Counted from the stretch's first letter, positions 1 through 9,783 are shown. The stretch is 64,000 nt of DNA from Nitrospinota bacterium (GCA_016208975.1 JACQXA010000004.1:1923015-1987014), one strand, 5' to 3'. The notes: generated by a model not told the origin, from the letters alone. Translations and numbers: made by a program.

Positions 1-2
1 AA

Positions 3-797
3 ATGAAGTATGTAGCCATTCCCGTAGTGGCAGGGGTTTTATTGGTGTTCGGCTTGATGTTTTCACCCATCACCACGATCAGCTCGGGGCATCATGGCGT
101 GGTCACCGTTTTTGGAGAGGTGAAAGATGAGGTTCTTACGGAGGGTTTGCACCTGGTGAATCCCCTGGCCAGGGTGATAGAGATCGAAACGCGCACAAGA
201 AAACTGGAAGTGCCGGGTGAAGGGGCCAGCAAAGACCTGCAAACGGTTGGAACGCACGTCGCCGTGAATTACCGGCTCAACGCGGCCTCTTTGTCCACGT
301 TTTACAAGAATATCGGCATGGAGTACGAGGAGCGGATAATGGTTCCTGTAATCCAGGAGTCGTTCAAGGCCATAACGGCCAAGTACACCGCCGAGGAGCT
401 TATCACCCGGCGCGATGAGGTGAAGGACCAGATAACCGCCAATCTGGCCGGGAAGCTGACCCATTCGTCCGGAGGCGGAATAGGGGTTGACGCCATATCC
501 ATAACCAATTTCAAATTCTCCAGCGCGTTCAACGCGGCCATCGAGGCCAAGCAGGTGGCCGAACAGGACGCCCTGAAGGCCAAACGGGAGTTGGATAAGG
601 TGAAGATAGAGGCCGAGCAGAAAATAGCCAACGCCAAGGCCGAAGCGGAATCCTTGCGGCTCCAGAAGCAGGAGATAACTCCGGACCTCATCAAACTCCG
701 GGAGATAGAGGTTCAGCGGGCCGCGGTGGAAAAGTGGAACGGCGTTCTGCCCGTATATACGGGTAGCGCCATGCCGTTCATAAATTTAAAGCAGTGA
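3..797 (+). CDS. Prohibitin-family (SPFH/Band 7) membrane protein
   Basis: 264 residues. Residues 1-25 form one hydrophobic N-terminal anchor, followed by an SPFH/Band 7 domain (about 26-200) and an Ala/Glu/Lys-rich helical stretch (about 180-235) typical of prohibitins and stomatins. Family members build large rings or scaffolds on the membrane and often modulate FtsH-type proteases; that role is family knowledge. The start is only 2 bases inside the window, so its ribosome site cannot be judged. No partner protease is visible. Family assignment is firm, the specific function open. Confidence 0.88.
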   Translation: MKYVAIPVVAGVLLVFGLMFSPITTISSGHHGVVTVFGEVKDEVLTEGLHLVNPLARVIEIETRTRKLEVPGEGASKDLQTVGTHVAVNYRLNAASLSTFYKNIGMEYEERIMVPVIQESFKAITAKYTAEELITRRDEVKDQITANLAGKLTHSSGGGIGVDAISITNFKFSSAFNAAIEAKQVAEQDALKAKRELDKVKIEAEQKIANAKAEAESLRLQKQEITPDLIKLREIEVQRAAVEKWNGVLPVYTGSAMPFINLKQ

Positions 798-899
798 GGC
801 GGCGCGTCAAACCGCCATGCCACGCTTTGCTGAATGCGTGAACGTGTAATATTGTTGAAACAACTCACAGGCGCCAACGGTCTATTAGGTTTTTAAGGA

Positions 900-980
900 A
901 TGAAACAGAGCGGTCACGAAAAAATACTTATCCTCGATTTCGGCTCACAGTACACCCAGCTTATCGCAAGGCTCGCTTGA
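900..980 (+). pseudogene. Displaced 5' fragment of guaA (26 codons)
   Basis: An ATG at 900, preceded by AAGGA, opens a 26-codon frame. Its residues from about 6 onward match residues 4-22 of the intact GuaA encoded 940 bases downstream. At DNA level 915-967 matches 1852-1904 at 51 of 53 positions, and both differences are synonymous. After 967 the match ends and the frame stops at TGA 978-980. The fragment is far too short to work. It most simply marks where an insertion or duplication split off the original guaA start while the real gene gained a new leader. Confidence 0.8.
915..967 (+). repeat. Left copy of 53-bp imperfect direct repeat (guaA 5' end)
   Basis: Direct repeat partner of 1852-1904, with 2 mismatches in 53. 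The two copies bracket the zeta-toxin-like gene pair. Sequence diverges immediately on both sides of the repeat, which gives sharp edges like those of an attachment-site or recombination duplication. No integrase lies between the copies. Confidence 0.8.
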
Positions 981-996
981 GGCGCCAGGTTAGCTA

Positions 997-1587
997 ATGG
1001 AAACGGCGCCAAGGATATTCGTCATCGCCGGGCCGAACGGGTCGGGCAAATCAACATCGGCGCCATTTTTCCTTCGAGAACTGTTCGGGATACTAACCTA
1101 TGTTAACGCCGATGCCATTGCGTCAGGGCTTTCCGCCTTCGCTCCGGAGCGTGAGGCGATTGAAGCGGGAAGGATAATGTTGCGGCAAATACATCGCCTA
1201 CGGGGTGAAAAAACCGATTTTGCTTTCGAAACAACCTTGGCTTCAAGAAGTTACGCGCCATGGCTCAAGTCCGCCAGAGCCGAAGGGTATGAAATTTACA
1301 TTTTATTTTTATCGCTACAATCGCCGGAAGCGGCATTGTCCAGAGTGGCCGAACGTGTCAGGCTTGGCGGGCATGACATCCCGCGCGATGTTGTGATCCG
1401 GCGGTTTCACCGAGGACTGGGCAATTTTTTCAATCTGTACCTTCCCGTGTGCGACCGGTGGTTTCTTTTGGACAACTCTAATTCGACTGGCCCGGTTATA
1501 ATAGCCAATGGTGGGAAACAAATTCCCTTGAAGGTGGAGGAACCGGAAACCTTCGATTATTTGAAAGGCAAATATGGAGCCGGATAA
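997..1587 (+). CDS. Zeta-toxin-like P-loop kinase
   Basis: 196 residues. A Walker A motif GPNGSGKST sits at residues 12-20, followed by the NADAIA segment and a later FETT segment characteristic of zeta-toxin and related small kinases. Zeta toxins phosphorylate UDP-N-acetylglucosamine and so block wall synthesis; relatives phosphorylate other small molecules. Here the kinase comes first and a 63-residue protein overlaps its end by 14 bp, the reverse of the classical epsilon-zeta order. The pair sits exactly between two copies of the guaA 5' end, so it looks acquired. A housekeeping kinase rather than a toxin is possible. Confidence 0.8.
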   Translation: METAPRIFVIAGPNGSGKSTSAPFFLRELFGILTYVNADAIASGLSAFAPEREAIEAGRIMLRQIHRLRGEKTDFAFETTLASRSYAPWLKSARAEGYEIYILFLSLQSPEAALSRVAERVRLGGHDIPRDVVIRRFHRGLGNFFNLYLPVCDRWFLLDNSNSTGPVIIANGGKQIPLKVEEPETFDYLKGKYGAG

Positions 1588-1765
1588 TTCCGTGGAAACA
1601 ACGGAGCCGCGTAAGGAAGTCACAGCCGAGGAAGTGTTATCCGCCGCGCGTGAAGCGGTGCGTCATGCGTTAATATTGCATAAAAAGCTGGGCAACCCCA
1701 TTTGCGAATGGCGCGAGGGAAAAGTGGTGTGGATTCAACCCGAGGATATAAAGATACCCGGATGA
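1574..1765 (+). CDS. Small partner of the zeta-like kinase, possible antitoxin
   Basis: 63 residues, overlapping the kinase gene by 14 bp, so probably translationally coupled. The N-terminal third is acidic. The middle is helical (AREAVRHALILHKKLG), and the end carries a short ICEWREGKVVWI motif that looks beta-stranded. No DNA-binding domain is visible. From memory, small proteins with this ending commonly follow zeta-like kinases, which makes an antitoxin or regulator role reasonable but unproven. It does not resemble the three-helix epsilon antitoxin in any way I can see. Confidence 0.65.
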   Translation: MEPDNSVETTEPRKEVTAEEVLSAAREAVRHALILHKKLGNPICEWREGKVVWIQPEDIKIPG

Positions 1766-1842
1766 GTAAATGTATAGTAATGAGCGCCTGCGAAATGTTC
1801 GAATGACGCTACATTTTTTGTTAAAGGCTTGAACTAAAAAAT

Positions 1843-3381
1843 ATGACGCAACACGAAAAAATACTTATCCTCGATTTCGGCTCGCAGTACACACAGCTTA
1901 TCGCCCGCAGGGTGAGGGAGGCGCGAGTTTATTGCGAGATACATCCATACAATATCCCGTTTTCGAAAATAAGGGAGTTCGGCGCGCGGGGGATAATCCT
2001 CTCCGGGTCGCCAAGCTATGTCACCGCCGAGGACGCGCCCCTGGTTGAAAAGGAGATTTTCGGTCTGGGCGTCCCGGTGCTGGGGATATGTTACGGGATG
2101 CAGTTGATGACCCATCTTCTGGGCGGCGCCGTGGCAAAGTCCGCCTATCGCGAGTACGGCCCGGCCAGGCTGGTTTGCGGGGTGGACACCGGCTTGTTCG
2201 ACGGCATGGCCGCCGAGCAGGACGTGTGGATGAGCCATGGGGACCGCATCGAGCGGGCGCCCGAAGGCTTCATTGTAATAGGTTATACGCAAAATTCCCC
2301 CATCGCGGCCATGAGGCACAAGGAAAAACCGTGGTACGGCATCCAGTTCCATCCCGAGGTGGCCCATACCCCCAACGGGATGGAGATGCTGGAGAATTTC
2401 GTTTACAGGATATGCGCCTGTTCCGGGGACTGGACCATGCGCTCTTTCGTAAAAGACCAGGTGGCCCATTTGAAAGAGCGCGTGGGCGACAGCCACGTGA
2501 TATGCGCCCTTTCGGGCGGGGTGGACTCGTCGGTGACGGCGGTTCTCCTGCACGAAGCCATTGGCGACAAGCTCACCTGCATATTCGTGGATAACGGCCT
2601 TCTGCGGGAAGGGGAAGCCGAGAAAGTGATGTCCACTTACGCGGGTCATTTTAAGATCAAAGTGATCAAGGTGGACGCCTCGAACCTGTTCCTGTCTAAA
2701 CTTGCTGGCATTACAGACCCGCAGGAGAAACGCAAAATCATCGGCCCGGCCTTTGTGGACATTTTTGTGGATGAGGCCGCCAAACTTACAGACGTGAAAT
2801 TCCTGGCCCAGGGAACGCTCTACCCTGACGTGATAGAGTCCATAAGCTTCAAGGGCCCGTCCGCGGTGATAAAAACCCATCACAACCTGGCGCTGGGCGA
2901 CAGGCTCAACCTGGGGCTTATCGAGCCACTGCGGGAGCTTTTCAAGGACGAGGTGCGGGCGCTGGGTGAAGAGCTGGGCCTGCCCCGCGAAATGGTATGG
3001 CGCCACCCGTTCCCCGGCCCGGGGCTGGCCATCCGCGTAATCGGGGAAATAACCAGGGAGCGGCTGGCCATCCTGCGGAGGGCCGACGTGATTATACTCG
3101 ACGAGCTGAAAAAGGCAGGATTGTACGACTCGGTTTGGCAGGCCTTCGGCGTCCTTCTGCCGGTGAAATCCGTGGGGGTGATGGGGGACGAGCGCACATA
3201 CGAAAACGTCATAGCCATCCGGGCGGTCACCAGCCGCGACGCCATGACGGCGGACTGGGCCCAACTGCCGTACGATGTGATGGGCAAAATGTCCAACCGC
3301 ATCATCGGCGAGGTGCGGGGGGTGAACCGGGTGGTTTACGACATAACCACAAAACCGCCCGGAACCATCGAGTGGGAGTAA
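1843..3381 (+). CDS. guaA: GMP synthase (glutamine-hydrolysing)
   Basis: 512 residues, full length for the family. It converts XMP to GMP using ATP and glutamine in the cytosol. The N-terminal class I glutamine amidotransferase has the nucleophile C83 in GICYGM and an HPE motif near residue 170. The ATP-pyrophosphatase domain has its P-loop SGGVDSS near 224-230. The C-terminal dimerisation domain ends in the usual PPGTIEWE. The leader is odd: no good Shine-Dalgarno lies near the ATG, and the first 20 codons are duplicated upstream at 915-967, so this start region was rebuilt after an insertion or duplication. Confidence 0.98.
   Translation: MTQHEKILILDFGSQYTQLIARRVREARVYCEIHPYNIPFSKIREFGARGIILSGSPSYVTAEDAPLVEKEIFGLGVPVLGICYGMQLMTHLLGGAVAKSAYREYGPARLVCGVDTGLFDGMAAEQDVWMSHGDRIERAPEGFIVIGYTQNSPIAAMRHKEKPWYGIQFHPEVAHTPNGMEMLENFVYRICACSGDWTMRSFVKDQVAHLKERVGDSHVICALSGGVDSSVTAVLLHEAIGDKLTCIFVDNGLLREGEAEKVMSTYAGHFKIKVIKVDASNLFLSKLAGITDPQEKRKIIGPAFVDIFVDEAAKLTDVKFLAQGTLYPDVIESISFKGPSAVIKTHHNLALGDRLNLGLIEPLRELFKDEVRALGEELGLPREMVWRHPFPGPGLAIRVIGEITRERLAILRRADVIILDELKKAGLYDSVWQAFGVLLPVKSVGVMGDERTYENVIAIRAVTSRDAMTADWAQLPYDVMGKMSNRIIGEVRGVNRVVYDITTKPPGTIEWE
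1852..1904 (+). repeat. Right copy of 53-bp direct repeat inside guaA
   Basis: Matches 915-967 at 51 of 53 bases and lies within codons 4-21 of guaA. Mismatches are TCG/TCA and ACA/ACC, both silent. See the left copy for interpretation. Confidence 0.8.
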
Positions 3382-3412
3382 ACCCCGCCGCGCCATCTTC
3401 CGATATGTCTAT

Positions 3413-4531
3413 ATGACCCCAAAAGACGAACTGGCCAAACGGGGAGTGGAAGATGGCTCCCACGCCTTCACGGGCCCCTATGGCATCCAGGTGGGCCTGA
3501 CGGGCTACTGTAATTACCAGTGCGAGTTCTGCTTTTCTTTCAGCCACAGGCGGCCCGAAAACCTTCCGCCCGCCGAAAACCACCCTCAACTATCCCCGGA
3601 GAGTTTTAATTCACTGGTCCGGGAAGCGGCTGAAATGGGGGTGGAGCAGATTTCCATCGTAGGTGTGGGGGAGCCTTTCCTGCATCCGTCCATCATGGAT
3701 TTCATCTGCCTGGTGAAAAGCCTGGGTATGCGGTGCATGGTGACCACCAACGGGTCGTTGCTTAAGCCCCAGGTGGTGGAGCGGATAATTGAAACCGGGG
3801 TGGACATAATAAACGTATCCTTCAACGCAAGCTCTGAAAAAACATATGGATTCATACACGGTTCCGGGTCGGCCCGGTTCTTCAACCCCATAGTTGATAA
3901 CCTGGCCTACATGAAAACGCTTAAGGAAAAATTGGGGGCCGGCGCACCGAAACTCTCCATCCGGTTCGTGTTATCCAAAACCAACCTGGGCGAGATGGGC
4001 GACTGGATGGACCTGGCGTTGAGCCTTGGGGCCCAGGAACTGGTCGTCCAGAAGATAGCCCCCCCGTTCTTCGCTCCGGATTTGGCGCTGGGGGAAGAAG
4101 ACGAAAAAACGGCGCTGTCGGCCATCGGAAAAAGGGAGGAGCCTCTCCGGAAGGTTGTTTTAAAATCCAACATAGGATTTATAGTAAAGGCCTTCCCCTG
4201 GGTTGCGGGGGGAAATGATCTCACGAAATACCGGGATTTGCTATCGGGCGGCTTCTACAAGCGATATCCATGCCTGGTGGGCTGGACATACGTTATGATT
4301 TTAGAGGATGGCTCGGTACGGCCATGCTGTTATTGTGGAACCAACATGGGGAATATTAACAGCGCCAGGTTCTCGGAAATCTGGAACGGCGAAATATATC
4401 ATAGGTTTCGGGAGAAATCCATCCGGTTGCCGCAGGAGCCGGATGGGATAACCGGGTGTGTGTGCCACTCCGGTTGTGGCTCGGTAATGGAGAATATCAG
4501 GGCAATGGAGAAGCTGGATTTGAAATTCTGA
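3413..4531 (+). CDS. Radical SAM protein with SPASM-type C-terminus
   Basis: 372 residues. The radical SAM cluster motif is CNYQCEFC (C33, C37, C40). A C-terminal Cys-rich region (PCCYCG, then CVCHSGC) resembles a SPASM/twitch domain that binds further Fe-S clusters. Such enzymes often modify peptides or make cofactors. No peptide substrate gene or known maturase partner is adjacent. It follows guaA by 31 bp in the same direction and is followed by a terminator-like hairpin. The substrate cannot be named from sequence. Confidence 0.85.
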   Translation: MTPKDELAKRGVEDGSHAFTGPYGIQVGLTGYCNYQCEFCFSFSHRRPENLPPAENHPQLSPESFNSLVREAAEMGVEQISIVGVGEPFLHPSIMDFICLVKSLGMRCMVTTNGSLLKPQVVERIIETGVDIINVSFNASSEKTYGFIHGSGSARFFNPIVDNLAYMKTLKEKLGAGAPKLSIRFVLSKTNLGEMGDWMDLALSLGAQELVVQKIAPPFFAPDLALGEEDEKTALSAIGKREEPLRKVVLKSNIGFIVKAFPWVAGGNDLTKYRDLLSGGFYKRYPCLVGWTYVMILEDGSVRPCCYCGTNMGNINSARFSEIWNGEIYHRFREKSIRLPQEPDGITGCVCHSGCGSVMENIRAMEKLDLKF

Positions 4532-4581
4532 ACGAAACCACAATGTCGTATTTTGCAACATGCAAAAGCGCACTTGAGTTG

Positions 4582-4605
4582 AAGGCAAAATTTAGTTGCC
4601 TTTTT
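4582..4605 (+). terminator. Rho-independent terminator after the radical SAM gene
   Basis: Seven-base stem AAGGCAA (4582-4588) / TTGCCTT (4596-4602) with a 7-base loop, running into a short T stretch. It lies 50 bp after the radical SAM stop and before the next gene's ribosome site. Confidence 0.6.
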
Positions 4606-4672
4606 GATTCACATTAGGTATCACTAACACGGTGTTTCCAAACGTCTTGGACGGTTAATTAACGGAAGGCAT

Positions 4673-4975
4673 ATGTCTCATCCCAAGTACGGTGACAAAT
4701 TCACCTGTTATAGTTGCGGCACGAAGTTTTACACTATGAAAAAACCGGAGCCGCTATGCCCGAAGTGCGGGGCGGACCAGCGCAAGGCCCCGAAAAAACC
4801 TTCCGCCAAATCGGCTCCCAAGCCTTTGGTGCCGGATGAGTTTGAGGGTGAGGAAGAAGAGGCGCCGTTGCTGGACGAGGACGTGGAATCGTTCGGCTTC
4901 GATGAGGATGAGGAAGGTTTTGAGCCTGGCGGGGGGAACCTTATAGTGGATGACATGCCCGATGAAGATTACTAG
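4673..4975 (+). CDS. FYDLN-acid family zinc-ribbon protein
   Basis: 100 residues. Two Cys pairs (CYSCG near 14-18 and CPKCG near 29-33) form a zinc ribbon with a TKFYTM segment between them that corresponds to the FYDLN signature. The C-terminal half is strongly acidic. This matches the TIGR02300 family of conserved small proteins of unknown function. A good GGAAGG site precedes the ATG. It is followed at 55 bp by an unknown 397-residue gene in the same direction. Confidence 0.8.
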   Translation: MSHPKYGDKFTCYSCGTKFYTMKKPEPLCPKCGADQRKAPKKPSAKSAPKPLVPDEFEGEEEEAPLLDEDVESFGFDEDEEGFEPGGGNLIVDDMPDEDY

Positions 4976-5030
4976 CGTCCGGCTGGAGCGTGGCCATTTG
5001 TCCCGGTTTCCCGGGGCATAGGTCGGCAAG

Positions 5031-6224
5031 ATGTCGGATTTCCTTGACTCCAGCGGGCTCAACATACCCCTTCCCCCCGAGATCACCATCCATCATTGCA
5101 AGAGCATAGCCGCCACAGCGATTAAAACTTTCGCCGCCAACCTGAACAAGGCCATGGACGACGCGCTGGCGGAGGCGGATCCCAAGCTCTCCCCGTTCCT
5201 GCGCAAATATACCCAGATAGCCATGCGCGACGCGCTGATCAAGACCATGGATTCCGTGGAGCGCGAAGCGGCCAAGAAGAACCGCGAATGCGCCAACGCG
5301 GTGGGTGAGGAAATCAAGAAGATAGTGGAGATGGTGGAGATCGAGAGGCTCCGGTCGGACCATTTCGGACGCATAATGATCCGCCAGATCGAGGACTATT
5401 TTCCGCTCCGTCACGACATTTACCTGAATATCCGAGTGCGGCAGGAGCATGTGAAGGGGGTTGTGCCCCGACAGATCATCGGCGGGTTCCTGCAGGTGAT
5501 AAAAAACGTTTACGGGGCCGATTTTCTGACCGACAGGGAAGACGAGTCCCATTCAATTGTGAAAAAGTACCAGACCAAGATCCGCGTTACCAACTGGAAC
5601 GGCGTGTTCAACGACGATGGCGCCAAGAGGATAATCCGCGAGATTTTCTCCGATACTCTGAAGATGCGCCTGGTGGGGCGCAACAGGGGCTGGTTTATGA
5701 GCATGATCAAGGACGGCAAGAGCTACCGGGAGATGCGGAGGGATTTCGACGACGAGGACTACACCATCCTCATGCGCGTCATGTTCCTCAACCAGGAAGA
5801 CATGCGGGCCTCGGGCAGGCGGATAGCGGCCTTGTCGGACAAGTTTTACGCGGGGGATCCCGAAGGTTCCGCCGAGGCGTTCGAGACGCTAAACAACATA
5901 ATAAACTCCATCGCCAAGGAGAAACGGGACCTGTTCGTGCTACAACTCATCCATCAGCGGATGCTGGAGCCTCATATAGTAGGGTTTGCCCTGAAGTTCC
6001 GTTACCAGGGGCAGAAAAGCCTCTGGGAGGGGCTCAAAGACGAGATGGAATGGGTGGCCCATGAGCTTCTGGAGAGGGCGAGATGGTTCAAGAACCTGCC
6101 GGACACCAAGGACCCGGACGCGCAAACGGCCTATTTCAAGAATAAAGACGAGGCCAACCGGCAGTATGTGCAGACCCGGCAGGCCCTCACAGCGCTAGAA
6201 TACCCGGAGATCCGCGATGTGTGA
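5031..6224 (+). CDS. Conserved-looking hypothetical protein, helical, 397 aa
   Basis: 397 residues with no signal peptide, transmembrane segment or catalytic motif that I recognise. It is highly charged and mostly helical, with a run of long amphipathic helices through about residue 120 and an Arg/Asp-rich middle. Codon use matches neighbouring housekeeping genes, so it is a native cytosolic protein and not an artefact. It lies between the FYDLN zinc-ribbon gene and dnaE. I do not recognise the family. Confidence 0.75.
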   Translation: MSDFLDSSGLNIPLPPEITIHHCKSIAATAIKTFAANLNKAMDDALAEADPKLSPFLRKYTQIAMRDALIKTMDSVEREAAKKNRECANAVGEEIKKIVEMVEIERLRSDHFGRIMIRQIEDYFPLRHDIYLNIRVRQEHVKGVVPRQIIGGFLQVIKNVYGADFLTDREDESHSIVKKYQTKIRVTNWNGVFNDDGAKRIIREIFSDTLKMRLVGRNRGWFMSMIKDGKSYREMRRDFDDEDYTILMRVMFLNQEDMRASGRRIAALSDKFYAGDPEGSAEAFETLNNIINSIAKEKRDLFVLQLIHQRMLEPHIVGFALKFRYQGQKSLWEGLKDEMEWVAHELLERARWFKNLPDTKDPDAQTAYFKNKDEANRQYVQTRQALTALEYPEIRDV

Positions 6225-6306
6225 GCGGAACCTGCGCGCCATGCCTTGCCTGCTTTAGGCCCCGGCCCCAGTTCTGCCATAAGGGATTGACCGTCCGGAG
6301 ATGTCC

Positions 6307-9300
6307 ATGAAACACAGCGAATTCGTCCATCTGCATCTGCACAGCCAATACAGCCTTCTGGATGGCGCCATCCAGTTCGACAGCCTGCTGGATAAAGTCA
6401 CCCAATGCGCCATGCCCGCCGTGGCGGTTACCGACCATGGGGTGATGTTCGGCGCGGTGGAGTTTTTCAACGCCGCCATAAAAAAAGGGGTGAAACCCAT
6501 CATAGGGTGCGAGGTTTACATCGCCCCCGGTTCCCGGTTTGAAAAGGGGCCCGGCTCCGCGGATCCTTACGCCGAGAGATATTATCACCTGGTTCTGCTG
6601 GCCCAGAACAAGAAGGGCTACCAGAACCTTTGCAAGCTCGTCACCGCCGGATTCATGGAAGGGTTCTACCACAAACCCCGGGTGGACAAGGATCTTCTTG
6701 CGGCCAACTCCGACGGGCTCATAGCCCTTTCAGCCTGCCTGTATGGCGAAGTGGCGCGCAACCTTGCCGCAGGAGCGCACGAACAGGCAAGGCAGGCCGC
6801 GGGTTTTTACAAAGAGGTTTTCCCGGACAGGTTCTATCTGGAGTTGCAGGATCACGGCATGGCCAGCCAGCGCAACGTGAACCGGCTCATGATACCCCTT
6901 GCCAAAGAGATGGGCTTGCCGCTGGTGGCAACCAACGACGCCCATTACCTCAACCGGGAGGATTCCGCCGCCCACGACGCCCTGTTGTGCATAGGAACCG
7001 GCAAGAACATATCGGACGAGAACCGGCTCCGTTATGAGGGAGACCAGTTTTACGTTAAAACCCCCGAGGAGATGCAGGCCCTTTTCAGGGACGTGCCCGA
7101 GGCCCTCTCCAACACCATCCGCATAGCCGAGGAGTGCAATTTCACCTTCGATACGGGCAAGTATCACCTGCCCCGGTTTCCCATCCCCGGCGACACCACC
7201 ATAGACGAATACCTGGAGCAGGTGGCCTCCCACGGGCTGGAGTTGCGGTTTATCCAGTCGGCCCGGTCCGGCAGGCCCATCAGCGATGAAAAACAGGCGG
7301 AATATAAAAAACGGCTCCAGTGGGAATTGCAGACCATCGGCAAGATGGGGTTTCCGGGCTATTTTCTTATAACGTGGGATTTCATACGGTTCGCCCGGGA
7401 ACGGGGGATACCCGTGGGGCCCGGGCGCGGTTCGGCGGCGGGCTCCATGGTGGCTTACGCGCTGAGGATAACCGACCTGGATCCCATCGAGTACAACCTC
7501 ATATTCGAACGCTTCCTTAACCCGGAGCGCATATCCATGCCCGATATAGACATAGACTTTTGCATGGACAGGCGCGAGGAGGTCATAAATTACGTCAAGG
7601 ACAAGTACGGCGGCAAGGATTTCGTGTCGCAGATAATTACCTTCGGCACCATGAAGGCCAAGGCCGTGGTGCGCGATGTGGGCCGGGTGATGGGCATGCC
7701 TTACGCCGAGGTGGACAAGATAGCCAAGCTCATCCCCAACGACCTGAAGATGACGCTGGACAAGGCGCTGAAGCAGGAACAGAAGCTTGCTGACATGGTG
7801 GCCGCCAACCCCCAGGTGGCGCGCCTGTTCCAGCTTTCAGGCACGCTGGAAGGCACCGCACGGCACGCATCAACCCACGCCGCCGGGGTGGTGATAAGCC
7901 CGGAGCCGCTCACAACCTTCATGCCCCAGTTCAAGTCCGGCGACGATGTGACAACCCAGTTCCAGATGACCGACATCGAGAAGCTGGGCCTGTTGAAAAT
8001 GGATTTCCTGGGCCTGCGCACCCTAACGGTGTTGAGCAACACCGTTAAACAGATTAAGGCCGGGAAAGACCCGGATTTCGACCTGGACACCATCCCATTG
8101 GGAGACAAGAAAACCTTCCAGCTGTTAGGCGCGGCCCAAACCCTGGGCGTGTTCCAGCTGGAGTCTTCGGGAATGCGGGACCTGATCCGCAAGATGAAAC
8201 CCACCGATTTCTTCGACATCATCGCCCTGGTGGCGCTGTACCGCCCAGGCCCCATAAACTCCGGCATGGCCGACCAGTATGTGCGCCGGAAACACGGGCA
8301 TGAGAAAGTGGAGCTACCCTTCCCGGCTTTGGGCTCCATTCTGCAGGAGACCTACGGCGTTATCGTTTACCAGGAACAGGTGATGAAAATCGCCAACGTC
8401 CTTTCCGGCTTTACGCTGGCCCAGGCCGACACCCTGCGAAAAGCCATGGGCAAAAAGGACGCGGGGCTTATGGCCAACCTGCGGGACAAGTTCATAGACG
8501 GCGCCGCCGGGAATGGATACAACCGGGAGAAGGCGGAGGCGCTGTGGGGGCAGATAGAGAAATTCGGCGAGTATGGGTTCAACAAGTCCCACTCCGCCTG
8601 TTACGCGCTGGTGGCATACCAGACAGCCTACTTGAAAGCCCATTTCCCTGCGGAATACATGGCCAGCCTGATAACCTCGGAAATGGACAACACCGACAAG
8701 GTGCTCCGCTATATACAGGAGTTGCGGGACATGGGCATCCGGGTGCTTCCGCCGGACGTGAATGAGTCCATGAGCGATTTTACTGTGACGCCGGAGGGCA
8801 TCCGGTTCGGCCTCGCGGCCGTGAAAGGGGTTGGAGCCTCGGCGGTGAACGCCATGATAGCCGCCAGGGAGAAGGAAGGCAGGTTCACTACGTTGTTGGG
8901 TTTCCTCGAATCGGTGGACTCCCAGCCGGTGAACAAACGGACGCTGGAGGCGCTGATAAAGTGCGGCGCGTTCGATTCCACGGGCAATACCCGGGCCGCT
9001 TTGATGGGCGGGCTGGAGGAGTCGCTGGCGGCGGCGCAAAAAACACTGCGTGACCGGGAGGTGGGCCAGTTCTCCATATTCGGAGGAATGGGGGCGGCCG
9101 AGGCGATAGAGCCGGCCATCTCGAAGGTAAAAGACCTGCCCGAATGGCCCGAGAAGGAGCGGCTGGCCTACGAGAAGGAAGCCTTGGGGTTCTATATCTC
9201 CGGCCATCCGTTAAACTCCAAGGCCCGCGACCTGAAAATACTCTCAAACTTCAACGCCTCCACCATAGAGAACGCCACCCATAAAGCGGAAGTGCGTATA

Positions 9301-9783
9301 GGCGGGGTGGTGGTTGCCAAAAGGACCCAGAGCACCAAGAAGGGGGACACCATGGCCTTCCTTACCCTCGAAGACCTGCACGGCGTTGTGGATGTGACGG
9401 TATGGCCCGATGTGTACGCCAAGAGTCTGGACATTCTCGACAAAGACGAACCGGTGTTCATAAAAGGCGCCGCCGAGGTGGATGACGAGGGAGGGGTTAA
9501 GATAATCGCCCAGGAGATATTGACCTTCGACGCCGCCAAGGCCAATTTCACCAACTCCGTGAAAGTCACCATGTCGTCGCCGGGGCTGGAGGAAGAGACC
9601 CTGCGGGAGCTCAAGGGCCTGTGCGAGAAGCACCGGGGCAAATGCGCGGTGACACTGCAGTTCATCGTGCCGGGCAAGGGGGAAGTCACTTTGCGCGCCG
9701 GGGGGGTGACGGTGAACCCTACGGAGAAATTCATCCAGTCGGTGGAGGAGCTTTTAGGGGAGGATTCTGTTTACCTGGAGTAA
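6307..9783 (+). CDS. dnaE: DNA polymerase III alpha subunit
   Basis: 1158 residues, normal DnaE length. It is the replicative polymerase core. The N-terminal PHP domain begins with HLHLHSQYSLLDGA (about 8-21). The catalytic palm carries PDIDIDF at about 412-418, with the third acidic segment further on. Helix-hairpin-helix and OB-fold regions follow toward the C-terminus. An alternative ATG lies at 6301, but CGGAG at 6296-6300 is spaced correctly for 6307, so I chose the latter. Confidence 0.97.
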   Translation: MKHSEFVHLHLHSQYSLLDGAIQFDSLLDKVTQCAMPAVAVTDHGVMFGAVEFFNAAIKKGVKPIIGCEVYIAPGSRFEKGPGSADPYAERYYHLVLLAQNKKGYQNLCKLVTAGFMEGFYHKPRVDKDLLAANSDGLIALSACLYGEVARNLAAGAHEQARQAAGFYKEVFPDRFYLELQDHGMASQRNVNRLMIPLAKEMGLPLVATNDAHYLNREDSAAHDALLCIGTGKNISDENRLRYEGDQFYVKTPEEMQALFRDVPEALSNTIRIAEECNFTFDTGKYHLPRFPIPGDTTIDEYLEQVASHGLELRFIQSARSGRPISDEKQAEYKKRLQWELQTIGKMGFPGYFLITWDFIRFARERGIPVGPGRGSAAGSMVAYALRITDLDPIEYNLIFERFLNPERISMPDIDIDFCMDRREEVINYVKDKYGGKDFVSQIITFGTMKAKAVVRDVGRVMGMPYAEVDKIAKLIPNDLKMTLDKALKQEQKLADMVAANPQVARLFQLSGTLEGTARHASTHAAGVVISPEPLTTFMPQFKSGDDVTTQFQMTDIEKLGLLKMDFLGLRTLTVLSNTVKQIKAGKDPDFDLDTIPLGDKKTFQLLGAAQTLGVFQLESSGMRDLIRKMKPTDFFDIIALVALYRPGPINSGMADQYVRRKHGHEKVELPFPALGSILQETYGVIVYQEQVMKIANVLSGFTLAQADTLRKAMGKKDAGLMANLRDKFIDGAAGNGYNREKAEALWGQIEKFGEYGFNKSHSACYALVAYQTAYLKAHFPAEYMASLITSEMDNTDKVLRYIQELRDMGIRVLPPDVNESMSDFTVTPEGIRFGLAAVKGVGASAVNAMIAAREKEGRFTTLLGFLESVDSQPVNKRTLEALIKCGAFDSTGNTRAALMGGLEESLAAAQKTLRDREVGQFSIFGGMGAAEAIEPAISKVKDLPEWPEKERLAYEKEALGFYISGHPLNSKARDLKILSNFNASTIENATHKAEVRIGGVVVAKRTQSTKKGDTMAFLTLEDLHGVVDVTVWPDVYAKSLDILDKDEPVFIKGAAEVDDEGGVKIIAQEILTFDAAKANFTNSVKVTMSSPGLEEETLRELKGLCEKHRGKCAVTLQFIVPGKGEVTLRAGGVTVNPTEKFIQSVEELLGEDSVYLE

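Noticed and set aside
1834-3396. 520-residue minus-strand open frame opposite guaA
   Set aside because: Antisense shadow of a GC-rich, conserved gene; no domain and His/Pro/Arg-rich composition.
8314-9207. 297-residue minus-strand open frame opposite dnaE
   Set aside because: Shadow of the dnaE reading frame; composition unlike the real proteins.
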